Below, one piece after another: positions 45,330 to 55,110 of a DNA stretch of 64,000 nucleotides. A program made the position numbers and the translations under genes. Every line of letters starts with the position of its first letter. The first letter of the stretch is position 1. Source of the DNA: Nitrosopumilus adriaticus (GTDB lineage Archaea; Thermoproteota; Nitrososphaeria; Nitrososphaerales; Nitrosopumilaceae); assembly GCF_000956175.1 (NCBI RefSeq), contig NZ_CP011070.1, positions 310,001 through 374,000 on the forward strand, given 5' to 3'. The notes beneath the pieces are model-generated. The model searched no databases. It worked only from the letters and a program-made list of their open reading frames with translations, and was not told where the DNA came from.

Positions 45330-47594
45330 ATGGATATTGATTCCACCCCTGAATTAGTTTCAAATGTTTATTCAAAAATCAAAGAGAATATTGTAAAATA
45401 TAGAAACGTAGTTGAAAGACCACTAACTCTTACTGAGAAAATTTTATCTGGTCATCTTTATGAAATTCCTGATAAAACTCTTAATGGTGGAAAAGATTAT
45501 GTTTTTCTAAAACCTGATAGAGTTGCACTACAAGATGTAACCGGTCAAATGGTTATGCTTCAATTTATGCAAGCAGGATTAAAACAATCTGCCTTACCAA
45601 CAACTGTACACTGTGATCATCTGATTAGAGCTGAAGTTCAAGGCGATGTTGATATGAAAGTTTCTCTTGATGAAAATAGTGAGGTTTTCAAATTCTTGCA
45701 ATCTGCATCTGCAAAACATGGATGTGGTTTTTGGAAACCTGGTGCTGGAATTATTCATCAAGTGGTTCTTGAAAACTATGCATTTCCAGGAGGTTTGATG
45801 ATAGGTACTGATTCTCATACTCCAAATGCTGGTGGTTTGGGAATGATTGCAGTTGGTGTAGGTGGATTAGATGCAGCTGAAACTATGGCTGGACTTCCTT
45901 GGGAGTTACTTTACCCAAAAAAAATTGGTGTTAAATTAACTGGAGAACTTAATGGTTGGACCGCACCTAAAGATATCATTCTAAAAGTTGCAGAAGAACT
46001 AACGGTTTCTGGAGGAACAAATTCTATTGTTGAATACTTTGGACCTGGTACAAAATCTATTAGTTGTACTGGTAAAGCAACTATTACAAATATGGGGGCA
46101 GAAATTGGTGCAACTTGTTCAATATTCCCATTTGATGAAAGAATGGAAACTTATCTAAAATATACTAATCGAGAAAAAATCGCTGAATTAGCAAATCAAA
46201 ATAAAGAATTACTGGTTGCAGATCCTGAAGTTGAATCAAATCCAGAAATCTTTTTTGATAAAGTAATTGAAATAAATCTCTCTACATTAGAGCCTCATAT
46301 TGTAGGGCCTCACACTCCTGATTTAGCTAGAACAATTTCTGAATTAGGCGAGGATGTAAAATCAAATGATTATGTTGATTCAATATCTGTTGCGTTAATT
46401 GGAAGTTGTACAAATTCATCTTACGAAGACATGTCTAGAGTTGCAAGTATTGCCAAACAAGCAAAAGAAAAAGGAATCAAATCTAAAATTCCTTTGTTAA
46501 TCACTCCCGGTTCTGAACAAATTCGTGGAACCATCGAACGGGACGGTCAAATGGATTCTCTTAAAGACATTGGCGCAACTGTTCTGGCAAATGCGTGTGG
46601 ACCTTGTATAGGACAATGGAATAGACCTGAATTACAAAATGAAGAGAAAAACACAATCGTTACTACATTTAACAGAAATTTCCCAGGAAGAAATGATGGT
46701 CATAGATCTACTTTGAATTTTATTGGTAGTCCTGAGATGATTATTGCTTTAGCATTAGGAGGTAGATTGTCCTTTAATCCATTAAAAGATGAACTTACTT
46801 CTTCAGATGGTACAAAATTTAAACTGCTACCACCAAAACCTGCACCTGAAGTTCCTGAAAATGGATTTATGATTCCTGAAGGAATTTACATTCCACCTCC
46901 AGAAAACCCAACAGAAGTTGAAGTAATAATTGATCCAAATAGTAAAAGGCTCCAACTTTTAGAACCATTTTCAAAATGGGATGGAAATGACTTTGTTGAT
47001 TTACCAATTCTAGTTAAAGCTAAAGGAAAATGTACCACTGATCATATCTCTCCAGCTGGAGCCTGGTTGTCTCTTAGAGGTCACTTAGATAATTTGAGTG
47101 ATAACATGCTTTTAGGTGCAGTTAATTCGTTTAATGACGAAGTAGGTAAAGGAAAGAATATACTCAATAATCAACTTGAAGGATTTTCAACTATTGCAAG
47201 ACAGTATAAAGAAAAACAGATGAGATGGATTATTGTAGGCGATAATAATTATGGTGAAGGTAGTAGCAGAGAACATGCTGCAATGTCTCCTAGATATCTA
47301 GGATGTGCCGCAGTTATCACCAAAAGTCTTGCTAGGATTCATGAAACTAATTTGAAAAAACAAGGAATTTTAGCACTAACTTTTAACAATCCAGATGATT
47401 ATGAAAAAATTTTAGAAGATGACAAAATCAGTCTTTTGGAATTAAATGAGTTGGAACCAAATAAGCAAGTAAAATGTGTTATTACACATAAGGATGGAAG
47501 TAAAGATCAAGTTTTACTTAATCACTCATACAATAAAGCTCAGATTGAATGGTTTAAAGCTGGCTCTGCACTTAATGTTTTAAGAAATAGATGA
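45330..47594 (+). CDS. acn: Aconitate hydratase
   Basis: Fe-S enzyme that interconverts citrate and isocitrate in the TCA cycle. The 754-residue protein is of the mitochondrial-like aconitase type. It has TTVHCDHLI, FPGGLMIGTDSHTPNAGGLG, SCTNSSYEDMSR and NACGPCIGQW, the last two carrying the three cluster cysteines. The swivel domain has GDNNYGEGSSREHAAMSPR. ATG start. Monocistronic, with a tRNA-Trp gene on the other strand downstream. Confidence 0.96.
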   Translation: MDIDSTPELVSNVYSKIKENIVKYRNVVERPLTLTEKILSGHLYEIPDKTLNGGKDYVFLKPDRVALQDVTGQMVMLQFMQAGLKQSALPTTVHCDHLIRAEVQGDVDMKVSLDENSEVFKFLQSASAKHGCGFWKPGAGIIHQVVLENYAFPGGLMIGTDSHTPNAGGLGMIAVGVGGLDAAETMAGLPWELLYPKKIGVKLTGELNGWTAPKDIILKVAEELTVSGGTNSIVEYFGPGTKSISCTGKATITNMGAEIGATCSIFPFDERMETYLKYTNREKIAELANQNKELLVADPEVESNPEIFFDKVIEINLSTLEPHIVGPHTPDLARTISELGEDVKSNDYVDSISVALIGSCTNSSYEDMSRVASIAKQAKEKGIKSKIPLLITPGSEQIRGTIERDGQMDSLKDIGATVLANACGPCIGQWNRPELQNEEKNTIVTTFNRNFPGRNDGHRSTLNFIGSPEMIIALALGGRLSFNPLKDELTSSDGTKFKLLPPKPAPEVPENGFMIPEGIYIPPPENPTEVEVIIDPNSKRLQLLEPFSKWDGNDFVDLPILVKAKGKCTTDHISPAGAWLSLRGHLDNLSDNMLLGAVNSFNDEVGKGKNILNNQLEGFSTIARQYKEKQMRWIIVGDNNYGEGSSREHAAMSPRYLGCAAVITKSLARIHETNLKKQGILALTFNNPDDYEKILEDDKISLLELNELEPNKQVKCVITHKDGSKDQVLLNHSYNKAQIEWFKAGSALNVLRNR

Positions 47595-47629
47595 TCATTT
47601 TATCGTGGACTGACTAGTATTATTAAAAG

Positions 47630-47703
47630 TGGGCTCGGACGGATTTGAACCGACGACCGATGGTTTTGGAGACCATCGTCCTACCTGGCTAGACTACGAA
47701 CCC
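47630..47703 (-). tRNA. tRNA-Trp (CCA)
   Basis: The minus-strand cloverleaf has acceptor GGGTTCG/CGAGCCC (one G-T pair), anticodon stem ATGGT/ACCAT with loop CTCCAAA (anticodon CCA), and T-arm CGG-TTCAAAT-CCG. It lacks the long intron seen in tRNA-Trp of many archaea. Confidence 0.94.
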
Positions 47704-47793
47704 ACAAGAATCAAAATATTCTGCTTAAATTTTAAGTTACTTTTAATCAAGATTTATTTGAGAATGATAAGAATTTGTATATGTTCATAAATC

Positions 47794-48327
47794 ATGGTAA
47801 AACCAATTTACTTAGCATTAGGCGCAATTCCTGTAATTGTGGCACTTTTAATTTCTGTTCCCTTACTTACCAAAAATGAAATTCCGATGTCGGCAGCTAA
47901 CTCTGTTGATAAAATTGAAATTGAATACACAAAACACCAGCTAAAGAAAATTTCTTATGGTGTTACAGAAAGAACTGGATCACAAAAAACTGAAATTCTT
48001 TTCATAAAAAATGACGGTAATGTCAAATATTCTGTTACTGAACAGGGATACCTACAACCTGACATTCGTTCAAAACTAGATGATAAAAAACTAGAAAAAA
48101 TAAAGGCATTAATTAAAGAAACTGGTTTTATTTCTATTCCTTCTGAATCCTTTTCCATTCTAGAAAATGTAACTGACTATCAGAAATCAAATGTAAAAAT
48201 CACTCTTAATGGTCGTGTAAATCAAATTCATTGGCCTGAACAAAATGCTACTTCGGATTTTATTCCCCCAATTATTACAATGGTTGAATCTGAACTTGAT
48301 AAGATTATTTCTGAAATAGGTGAATAG
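47794..48327 (+). CDS. Membrane-anchored extracellular protein of unknown function
   Basis: A 177-residue protein with an N-terminal signal-anchor (MVKPIYLALGAIPVIVALLISVPLL) and an exterior alpha/beta domain (KIEIEYTKHQLKKISYGVTERTG, EILFIKNDGNVKYSVTEQGY, VKITLNGRVNQIHWPEQNATS). The pattern resembles thaumarchaeal surface proteins of unknown role. ATG start, 30 bp before pdxS on the same strand. Confidence 0.68.
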   Translation: MVKPIYLALGAIPVIVALLISVPLLTKNEIPMSAANSVDKIEIEYTKHQLKKISYGVTERTGSQKTEILFIKNDGNVKYSVTEQGYLQPDIRSKLDDKKLEKIKALIKETGFISIPSESFSILENVTDYQKSNVKITLNGRVNQIHWPEQNATSDFIPPIITMVESELDKIISEIGE

Positions 48328-48357
48328 GTACAAATAGTCTTTAATGAAAATTAGTAT

Positions 48358-49326
48358 ATGCTCCCTTTATCAGGTGAACGATTAGATGCTAAAGGAATCG
48401 TTTCTGATTCTATAAACTCTGTTGATACTTTACGCGGTTCATCTACTGTTAAACGAGGATTTGCTCATATGCTAAAAAATGGAGTTGTGATGGATGTTAC
48501 AACTGTAGAACAGGCTCAAATTGCTGAAGAAGCTGGTGCAGTATCTGTGATGGTTTTAGATAAACTTCCCTCTGAAGTGCGAAAAGCTGGTGGAGTTGCC
48601 CGTACTGCAAGTATTAGAATTATTGAAGAGATTATGGATTCTGTTACTATACCTGTTATGGCCAAATGTAGAATTGGACATGTCAATGAAGCCTTAGTTC
48701 TTCAAGAGACTGATGTCGATATGATAGATGAATCTGAAGTTCTAACACCAGCTGATGAATTTCATCATATTTGGAAATGGGATTTTACAACACCTGTTGT
48801 TAATGGTTCTAGATCTCTTGCTGAAGCTTTACGAAGAATTGAAGAAGGTGCATCAATGATCCGAACAAAAGGTGAACCAGGAACTGGAAATGTTGCAGAA
48901 GCAGTAACTCACATTAAAAAACTAAATGATGAATTAAGAACAATTAAAGCAATTTATGATTCTGGTGATAATCAAGATTTAGTTAGAATTGCAAGAGAAT
49001 TCAAAGTATCTTATGATATTGTTCATCAAACTGCAAAACTTGGAAGATTACCTGTTGTAAATTTTGCAGCTGGTGGAATTGCAACACCTGCTGATGCTGC
49101 ATATCTGATGTCTCTTGGTTGTGATGGTATTTTTGTAGGTTCTGGAATTTTTAATGCAGATGATGCTAAAGAAAGAGCTAGAGCAATAGTTTTAGCTACA
49201 ACTTTTTGGAATGAAACTGATAAAGTAAAAGAAGCACAAAAAATGATTGATGAAAGACAATCAATGATAGGCTTGGATGTAAAAACACTAGAATTACGTA
49301 TGCAAGATCGTGGTGGTTCATCATGA
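48358..49326 (+). CDS. pdxS: Pyridoxal 5'-phosphate synthase lyase subunit PdxS
   Basis: TIM-barrel subunit that makes PLP from ribose 5-phosphate, glyceraldehyde 3-phosphate and ammonia supplied by PdxT. 322 residues including an N-terminal extension. [43 protein letters not shown] and [30 protein letters not shown] are characteristic. ATG start. It overlaps pdxT by 4 bp (ATGA). Confidence 0.97.
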   Translation: MLPLSGERLDAKGIVSDSINSVDTLRGSSTVKRGFAHMLKNGVVMDVTTVEQAQIAEEAGAVSVMVLDKLPSEVRKAGGVARTASIRIIEEIMDSVTIPVMAKCRIGHVNEALVLQETDVDMIDESEVLTPADEFHHIWKWDFTTPVVNGSRSLAEALRRIEEGASMIRTKGEPGTGNVAEAVTHIKKLNDELRTIKAIYDSGDNQDLVRIAREFKVSYDIVHQTAKLGRLPVVNFAAGGIATPADAAYLMSLGCDGIFVGSGIFNADDAKERARAIVLATTFWNETDKVKEAQKMIDERQSMIGLDVKTLELRMQDRGGSS

Positions 49327-49940
49327 GCCTTAATGTTGGTGTTTTATCCATCCAAGGAGATGTTGAAGAAAATCTTTTATCTACTAAAACTGCTTTAGAT
49401 GAATTGGGTTTAGATGGTAAAGTATACGACGTTAAAACCCCTGAGGAGATTTCTCAGTTAGATGGTTTGATAATTCCTGGTGGTGAAAGTACTACCATAG
49501 GACAACTTTCTTTTGTAAATGGATCCCTTAAGGTGATAAAGGAAAAAATTGAAAATGGAATGCCAGTACTTGGAATTTGTGCAGGGATGATTATGCTATC
49601 TAATTCTGCAAGTGATCGTATTATGGGTAAAACTGATCAACCTCTTTTGAACATTCTTGATATTAAATTAGAGAGGAATTCGTTTGGCCGACAAAAAGAA
49701 TCTTTTGAAGCAGATATTTCTTTAGATTCGATTAATATTCCTAAATTTAATGGAGTGTTTATCAGAGCACCATCTGTATCTGATGTTGGTTCAGGTGTGG
49801 ATGTTTTATCGAAATTCAATGAACGTATTGTTGCAATAAAAAAGGATAATGTCATTGGAACTGCATTTCATCCTGAACTTACTCCGGATACGTCATTACA
49901 CAAATATTTCATCAATCTTGTAAAATCTTTTAAAAATTAA
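49323..49940 (+). CDS. pdxT: Pyridoxal 5'-phosphate synthase glutaminase subunit PdxT
   Basis: Class I glutamine amidotransferase of the PLP synthase, 205 residues. [23 protein letters not shown] and GICAGMIML (nucleophile Cys), followed by [11 protein letters not shown] (catalytic His and Glu), are all present. Translationally coupled to pdxS. Confidence 0.96.
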   Translation: MSLNVGVLSIQGDVEENLLSTKTALDELGLDGKVYDVKTPEEISQLDGLIIPGGESTTIGQLSFVNGSLKVIKEKIENGMPVLGICAGMIMLSNSASDRIMGKTDQPLLNILDIKLERNSFGRQKESFEADISLDSINIPKFNGVFIRAPSVSDVGSGVDVLSKFNERIVAIKKDNVIGTAFHPELTPDTSLHKYFINLVKSFKN

Positions 49941-49998
49941 CTCACAATGATGATTTGTAAGCAATTCTTTTTAATCATTATCTAACCGAGCTTATAAA

Positions 49999-51207
49999 AT
50001 GGACAAAAAATTTGTATTATTTGGAATATTGGCCTCATTTTTGTTAGGTGGTCTTTTTGGACAATTTTCAATTAACGATTCATTTGCAGATGATAATCTT
50101 TCTGTAAGTAGAGAAGATTCTGATGTATATCAAAAACAAATAGCTTCAGAAGAAGAAAATCAAAAAGCTGAAGAACGACAACAAAAGCTAGATGAAAAAG
50201 AACAAGAAAGAAAGCAAAAAGCTGAAGAACGACAACAAAAGCTAGATGAAAAAGAACAAGAAAGAAAGCAAAAAGCTGAAGAACGACAACAAAAGCTAGA
50301 TGAAAAAGAACAAGAAAGAAAGCAAAAAGCTGAAGAACGACAACAAAAGCTAGATGAAAAAGAACAAGAAAGAAAGCAAAAAGCTGAAGAACGACAACAA
50401 AAGCTAGATTCTGATAGAAAAAAACTTGAGGAAAGATTGTCTAAAAAAATTAACAAATATGAAGAGAAATTAAGAGAGATTAAAGAAAAATATCAAAATA
50501 GAATTGAATCTCAATTTACAGGAGATGCCGAAAAACTTTCAAACGATATTACAAAATTAGAAGATAAATTTACCAAAAAATCAGAAGATATACGTAAAAA
50601 ACTTGAGGCAAAGCAAAAAACATTAGATTCTCGAACTCAGAAAATCCTTGATAAAATCAACAATGGGGATTACTTAGGAGATAAAATTGGAACCTCTACT
50701 ACAATTGAAAGTTATAGTCTTGTTTTTGATTCCGTTCAGGCTACTGGAATTCACAACAAAACTCAATTTTCTACTCTTGAAGGTTTTATGACTTTCAATA
50801 CCTTTGACAAGAGTAAATCTAATTTGAAATTGGAATTAGAGGATTGTAAAATTACTGTGGATGATATTCCTTATAATTGTGGATTTGGAAAAGCTCGAAC
50901 AACTTCAGGAAATTCTGAAGTAAAAGATTCACTTGTGATTCTTGCATTCCTTGAAGATGATGTCATTGAAGAGGTACATTCCACGCTTAAAATTTCATTA
51001 AATGCAGATTTTCCTATCGGTGATATTGATGGATCAAGTCAAGTTTCAATTTTAGGACCACAAAGTAAAATTTCTGGCATGTGGTTTTTAGATGGAACTG
51101 GAACCTTGATTAGGACAGTTTCCTTAAGTGATGATTCAACAGATGATTCTGATGGTAATGAAATTACTGTTGAGTTGGATGAAGACATAGGCGTCAGTGG
51201 GAATTGA
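49999..51207 (+). CDS. Secreted coiled-coil repeat protein
   Basis: A 402-residue protein. Signal peptide with cleavage near SFA-DDN. An N-terminal region of four exact 18-residue repeats (KAEERQQKLDEKEQERKQ) plus a partial fifth, then further charged helices to about residue 215, forms a long alpha-helical coiled coil or single alpha helix. The C-terminal half (about 225-375) is a beta-rich domain with two Cys (LEDCKIT, YNCGFGKA) likely forming a disulfide, ending in an acidic tail. Overlaps the next gene by 4 bp. It could be a spacer or stalk on the cell surface; inference. Confidence 0.78.
   Translation: MDKKFVLFGILASFLLGGLFGQFSINDSFADDNLSVSREDSDVYQKQIASEEENQKAEERQQKLDEKEQERKQKAEERQQKLDEKEQERKQKAEERQQKLDEKEQERKQKAEERQQKLDEKEQERKQKAEERQQKLDSDRKKLEERLSKKINKYEEKLREIKEKYQNRIESQFTGDAEKLSNDITKLEDKFTKKSEDIRKKLEAKQKTLDSRTQKILDKINNGDYLGDKIGTSTTIESYSLVFDSVQATGIHNKTQFSTLEGFMTFNTFDKSKSNLKLELEDCKITVDDIPYNCGFGKARTTSGNSEVKDSLVILAFLEDDVIEEVHSTLKISLNADFPIGDIDGSSQVSILGPQSKISGMWFLDGTGTLIRTVSLSDDSTDDSDGNEITVELDEDIGVSGN
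50161..50409. repeat. Perfect tandem repeat, 54-bp unit (4 copies plus 33 bp)
   Basis: A 54-base unit is repeated without any base difference for 249 bp and encodes KAEERQQKLDEKEQERKQ. Being exactly in frame and perfect at third positions, it is a recently expanded coding minisatellite. Confidence 0.95.
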
Positions 51208-51899
51208 TATTGCCTATCAGAAATTTATTTTTCTTATTTGGCTTTGTTTTTTCAATTTTTTTAATTTCTTCATCTCCATTATCTTTTGGTGATGTAGGTT
51301 CTGTTTCTGTTGAATCATTTGATGTTGATTATAATATCGAAAATGGAGTTCTTGATTCCATTTTCTTAGATCCTGATTTTATTGAATTAATCATAACAAT
51401 GGATACTATATCTGATGGAACTATTGAACTGAAAATTCCAAGAAATTTGTTAGATGCAAAATTTGATACAACCGACGATGTTTTCTTCATCTTAGTTGAT
51501 GGTTTTGAAACTGATTATGCAGAAATTAATTCTAATTCTGATTCTAGAACACTTGTAATTCCTTTCTTTTCTGGAGATTCAGTAATTGATATTATAGGAA
51601 CTGATGCATTAACCCCATTTTCAACAGAATCTGAAATCCCTTCGTGGATTAAGAACAATGCTGGATGGTGGGCTGATGGACAAATAGATGATGTGGCATT
51701 CATTCAAGGAATACAATATTTGATTACTGAAAATATTATGTTTATTCCTGAAACAGAACCTGGAGAGTCCTCTGGAAGTGGAATTCCTTCGTGGATTAAG
51801 AACAATGCTGGATGGTGGGCTGATGGACAAATAGATGATGTGGCATTCATTCAAGGAATACAATATTTGATTACAAATGGAATTTTAGAGGTCAAGTAG
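51204..51899 (+). CDS. Secreted protein with two WIKNNAGWWADG repeats
   Basis: A 231-residue protein with a TTG start overlapping the previous stop. Signal peptide ends near PLSFG-DVG. A beta-rich domain follows (SVESFDVDYNIENGVLDSIF ... ELIITMDTISDGTIELKIPR, about 30-140) of a type seen in thaumarchaeal exported proteins. Two C-terminal copies of IPSWIKNNAGWWADGQIDD, continuing VAFIQGIQYLI, follow; they are identical over 89 bp of DNA. Probably co-transcribed with the coiled-coil protein; both may form one surface structure. Confidence 0.8.
   Translation: MILPIRNLFFLFGFVFSIFLISSSPLSFGDVGSVSVESFDVDYNIENGVLDSIFLDPDFIELIITMDTISDGTIELKIPRNLLDAKFDTTDDVFFILVDGFETDYAEINSNSDSRTLVIPFFSGDSVIDIIGTDALTPFSTESEIPSWIKNNAGWWADGQIDDVAFIQGIQYLITENIMFIPETEPGESSGSGIPSWIKNNAGWWADGQIDDVAFIQGIQYLITNGILEVK
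51639..51874. repeat. Direct repeat of 89 bp (two copies, 147-bp period)
   Basis: Bases 51639-51727 and 51786-51874 are identical and encode the two WIKNNAGWWADG modules. This is the same type of internal identity as in the gene at 35738. Confidence 0.95.
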
Positions 51900-51901
51900 G
51901 C

Positions 51902-54220
51902 TCAATCTATCAGATTGTGCATTGATTTCAAATCTTTTTTGTATGGTTCGAGAATAGAAGGAATTTCAATTTTTATTGAATCTTTTAATGATAATCCCTG
52001 ATCTTTTTTCTCATTCCAGACTTTGGAATTAAATTCAGTAATCTCTTTAGTGATATTACTTTGTTCATCTAGATTTTCAGAATCAACTTGTTTTTCTTTA
52101 TGAATACTTTCTTCTGAATACAAAATCTTCCAAAGATGTTCAGTAATAAAAGGAGTAATTGGAGCTAATAATTTTAAAACTGTTGACAATGTTTTATGAA
52201 GTGTAAATATCGCACCGTTTCTTTCTTCATCGGTAAATTCAATTCCATAAGCTCTAGCTTTTACCATTTCAATATAATGTGCAGCAAACAAATTCCAAGT
52301 GAATTCTCTTATTGCAATTGCAGGAATGAAAAAGTTGTATTCGTCATAACCTTTCTTACATTCTTTAACTAAATTATCTAATTCCGATAAAATCCATTTG
52401 TCTGATGCTGTAATGTTTCCAGATTTAATTACGGGAAAGCTAGACAAAAATCTTGACACATTCCATAATTTACTAAGAAATTTTTTACTTGATTCAATTT
52501 TTTGCTCATTGCATCTAAAATCATAACCGTGATTAATTTCACTTGCACTCCAAAATCTAAAAGTATCAGCTCCTAATTTTTCAATAACTGGTAATGGATC
52601 TATTGCATTTCCTTTACTCTTACTCATCTTCATTCCTTTTTCATCTAAGCCATACCCCATTATCCATGCTTCAGACCATGGTTTTTCTCCTGTTAATTGC
52701 TCACATCTTAGCAGTGTATAGTATAGCCATGTTCTAACAATATCTTTTGCTTGAGGTCTAATCGAAGCTGGATATACTTTATTGAAAAATTCCTCATCTC
52801 TGTTAAATTTACTAATGAAGAGTGGAGATACACTTGAATCCATCCATGTATCAAAGGTTCGTTCCTCGCCCACAAATTCAGTCGAATTACATTTGGAACA
52901 ATTACTAATTGGACATTTCTCATTCCAAGGTCTATAGTACTTTCCAGGCTCAGGAACATGGGGTTCTGAGCAATTTTTACAGTACCAAATTGGGATTTCA
53001 GTCCCATAATATCTTCTTCTTGAAATTGGCCAGTCGATATTGATAGATTCTAACCAATTCATCAAAATCTGTTTATGCATTGTTGGATGAAATGTGATGT
53101 CTTGTCCTAATTTTTTGATTTTTTCAATTGACTCTTTTTGCTTTAGATAATATTCTTCCATTGGAATAATTTCAATTGGAATCTTACTTCTCTCTGAAAT
53201 CGGTGTTCTGTGATTAATATCTTCGATTTTTTCTAAAAATCCCTTTGTCTCTAAATCTTCAATGATTTTTGTTCTTGCTTGTTTTGGTTTTAGCCCTGCA
53301 TATTCACCTGCAACCTCTGTCATTCTTCCATCTAATCCAATTGCAACAATCTCTTCTAGTTCTAATTCTCTAAACAGTGCTACATCGTTTTGATCACCGT
53401 AACTACATACCATTACAGCTCCTGAACCAAATTCTTGTTTTGCAGAATGATGTGTTCTTAATTCCACCTCGACATTTGTTATTGGAACAATTACTTTTTT
53501 TCCAATGTATTTTGCATATCTCTCATCTTCGGGATTAACTATGATAGTTCTACATGCACAAAGTAGCTCTGGTCTTGTACTGGCAATAATTATTTCTTGA
53601 TCTGTATCTTTAATTTTAAATTTCATGTAAACTAGTTTTGTGGGTAAGTCTTCGTATGTTATCTCTGCATCTGCAATAGTTGTACCTGAAACCCAATCAT
53701 AGTTGTTTGGTCTGTTTGCTAAGTACACTTGTCCTTTTTTCCATAATTCTATGAATGTTGATTGTGTGAGACTTCTATATTCTTCTGAGTCTGTTCTATA
53801 GTAATTTGCAAAATCACCACTAATTCCTAAACTTTTCATTATGAGAATCATCTCTGCCTCCAAATCATCTAGTGCTTCTCTACAAAGATTTAGAAATTCA
53901 CCCCTTTCTGTTTCTCTCATTCTAATTTTGTGTTTTTTTTCTGTGTATAGCTCAACTGGTAATCCATTCCTGTCTATTCCTATTGGGAAATAGACATTTT
54001 TTCCATTCATTCTTGCAGTTCGAGCAATCATATCTATTTGTGAATAATGAGCAGCTGCCCCAATATGCCACGGTCTACCTGAAGGATATGGAGGTGGAGT
54101 GTCTATTGTATAATTCTCGTCTTGTGGTGTAAAGTCATAAATTTTTTCATCATCCCACTGTTTTAGAATTTCCTTCTCTAATTCTGGATTCCATGCTTTT
54201 TCTGAAATTTTAGGTTCCAT
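51902..54220 (-). CDS. valS: Valyl-tRNA synthetase
   Basis: Class I synthetase for tRNA-Val, 772 residues, archaeal type with a shortened C-terminus. DTPPPYPSGRPWHIGAAAHY holds the HIGH motif as HIGA, ARTARMNGKNVYFPIGIDRN follows, and KMSKSKGNAIDP is the second motif. The editing domain lies between (IIASTRPELLCACRTI ...). Cys pairs in WYCKNCSEPH and CPISNCSKC suggest a zinc site. ATG start. The convergent secreted-protein gene ends 2 bp away. Confidence 0.92.
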   Translation of the reverse strand: MEPKISEKAWNPELEKEILKQWDDEKIYDFTPQDENYTIDTPPPYPSGRPWHIGAAAHYSQIDMIARTARMNGKNVYFPIGIDRNGLPVELYTEKKHKIRMRETERGEFLNLCREALDDLEAEMILIMKSLGISGDFANYYRTDSEEYRSLTQSTFIELWKKGQVYLANRPNNYDWVSGTTIADAEITYEDLPTKLVYMKFKIKDTDQEIIIASTRPELLCACRTIIVNPEDERYAKYIGKKVIVPITNVEVELRTHHSAKQEFGSGAVMVCSYGDQNDVALFRELELEEIVAIGLDGRMTEVAGEYAGLKPKQARTKIIEDLETKGFLEKIEDINHRTPISERSKIPIEIIPMEEYYLKQKESIEKIKKLGQDITFHPTMHKQILMNWLESINIDWPISRRRYYGTEIPIWYCKNCSEPHVPEPGKYYRPWNEKCPISNCSKCNSTEFVGEERTFDTWMDSSVSPLFISKFNRDEEFFNKVYPASIRPQAKDIVRTWLYYTLLRCEQLTGEKPWSEAWIMGYGLDEKGMKMSKSKGNAIDPLPVIEKLGADTFRFWSASEINHGYDFRCNEQKIESSKKFLSKLWNVSRFLSSFPVIKSGNITASDKWILSELDNLVKECKKGYDEYNFFIPAIAIREFTWNLFAAHYIEMVKARAYGIEFTDEERNGAIFTLHKTLSTVLKLLAPITPFITEHLWKILYSEESIHKEKQVDSENLDEQSNITKEITEFNSKVWNEKKDQGLSLKDSIKIEIPSILEPYKKDLKSMHNLID

Positions 54221-54227
54221 TTCTTAA

Positions 54228-55043
54228 CTATCTTGAAATATTTGAAATAATGTGTGAACCCTTATTGTAACCTTCATAGATGTATACACCAACTGCCTCT
54301 ACATTTGATGGCATTTTTGGTGCTAATAATTTTATAATTTCACTTGATAGATTTTCTACAGTAGCTTCGCCTTCTAAAAGATATGTTGTGTTTTTTGGAA
54401 CTTGTAATTCAAACATTCCTTTAGGACCTTCAAATTGAATTAGAAAATGTGAATCATCTTCTTTCTTGAGATATTTTCTATTGATGAAAAATTTATGATC
54501 AAATATGTTTACAACTTCTTTGATAATCTTTTTGGCTTCTCCAAAATCTAACAGAAGATTATCTTTCATCTGTCCTACAAGCTCTACCATTACAGAAGAT
54601 GTATGTCCATGTAAAATGGAACACTTTTCAACTAAAGGAAGAATGTGTGCATAATCAAATGAGAATGATGCATCTTCTAAAAATATTGAACCTGTTTGTG
54701 GTGTTTTGTCATAAAATACAACATCTTGTAATTCTTTGATCTGTGCAACATATTTTGCATGTCCTATTGCCATTACTTTATCTTGAGGGAAATCTTGCTT
54801 GATTTGTTTGTATTTTTCAATATCTTCATCATTATCAATTACTTCGATTAATCCTTTTTCTGTTTTAAAATCTACATTTACCTCATTTCCATTTTTCAAT
54901 GTAATCTTGTGATTGTATTGATATTCTTGTTCAAGAAATGTCAGCATTTGTGCTACTGTCAATTCTGTTCTTGTTTTGAGCAAATTTCCTTTCTTATCGA
55001 TATATCTAAAATCTGAATCTAGAATTGTTGGACTTGTTGCCAT
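54228..55043 (-). CDS. 6-pyruvoyl-tetrahydropterin synthase/QueD-like protein with N-terminal extension
   Basis: A 271-residue protein. Residues about 125-271 are a PTPS/QueD domain: ASFSFDYAHILPL, CSILHGHTSSVMVELVG (zinc-binding His), LLDFGEAKKIIKEVVNIFDHKFFIN and VYIYEGYNKGS. It probably makes 6-carboxy-tetrahydropterin for archaeosine/7-deazaguanine synthesis or a pterin. The first 120 residues form an extra domain not part of QueD, with LTVAQMLTFLEQEYQYNHKI and VDFKTEKGLIEVIDND, which resembles a nuclease-like alpha/beta domain. DCoH, also pterin-related, is adjacent upstream. ATG start. Confidence 0.82.
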   Translation of the reverse strand: MATSPTILDSDFRYIDKKGNLLKTRTELTVAQMLTFLEQEYQYNHKITLKNGNEVNVDFKTEKGLIEVIDNDEDIEKYKQIKQDFPQDKVMAIGHAKYVAQIKELQDVVFYDKTPQTGSIFLEDASFSFDYAHILPLVEKCSILHGHTSSVMVELVGQMKDNLLLDFGEAKKIIKEVVNIFDHKFFINRKYLKKEDDSHFLIQFEGPKGMFELQVPKNTTYLLEGEATVENLSSEIIKLLAPKMPSNVEAVGVYIYEGYNKGSHIISNISR

Positions 55044-55110
55044 TTGAAGTCATCTGACTTTGGATATAATATAAATTCTGTAATGAATATGCCTAATTCC
55101 TCATTTAGAA

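Noticed and set aside
50161-50409. CRISPR-like regular repeat
   Set aside because: The 54-bp units are directly joined without spacers and are in frame within a coding gene, so this is a coding tandem repeat.
50160-50456. Antisense Cys/Ser-rich open frame over the coiled-coil repeat
   Set aside because: It is the reverse reading of the perfect 54-bp repeat; the Cys pattern is a by-product of the sense codons.
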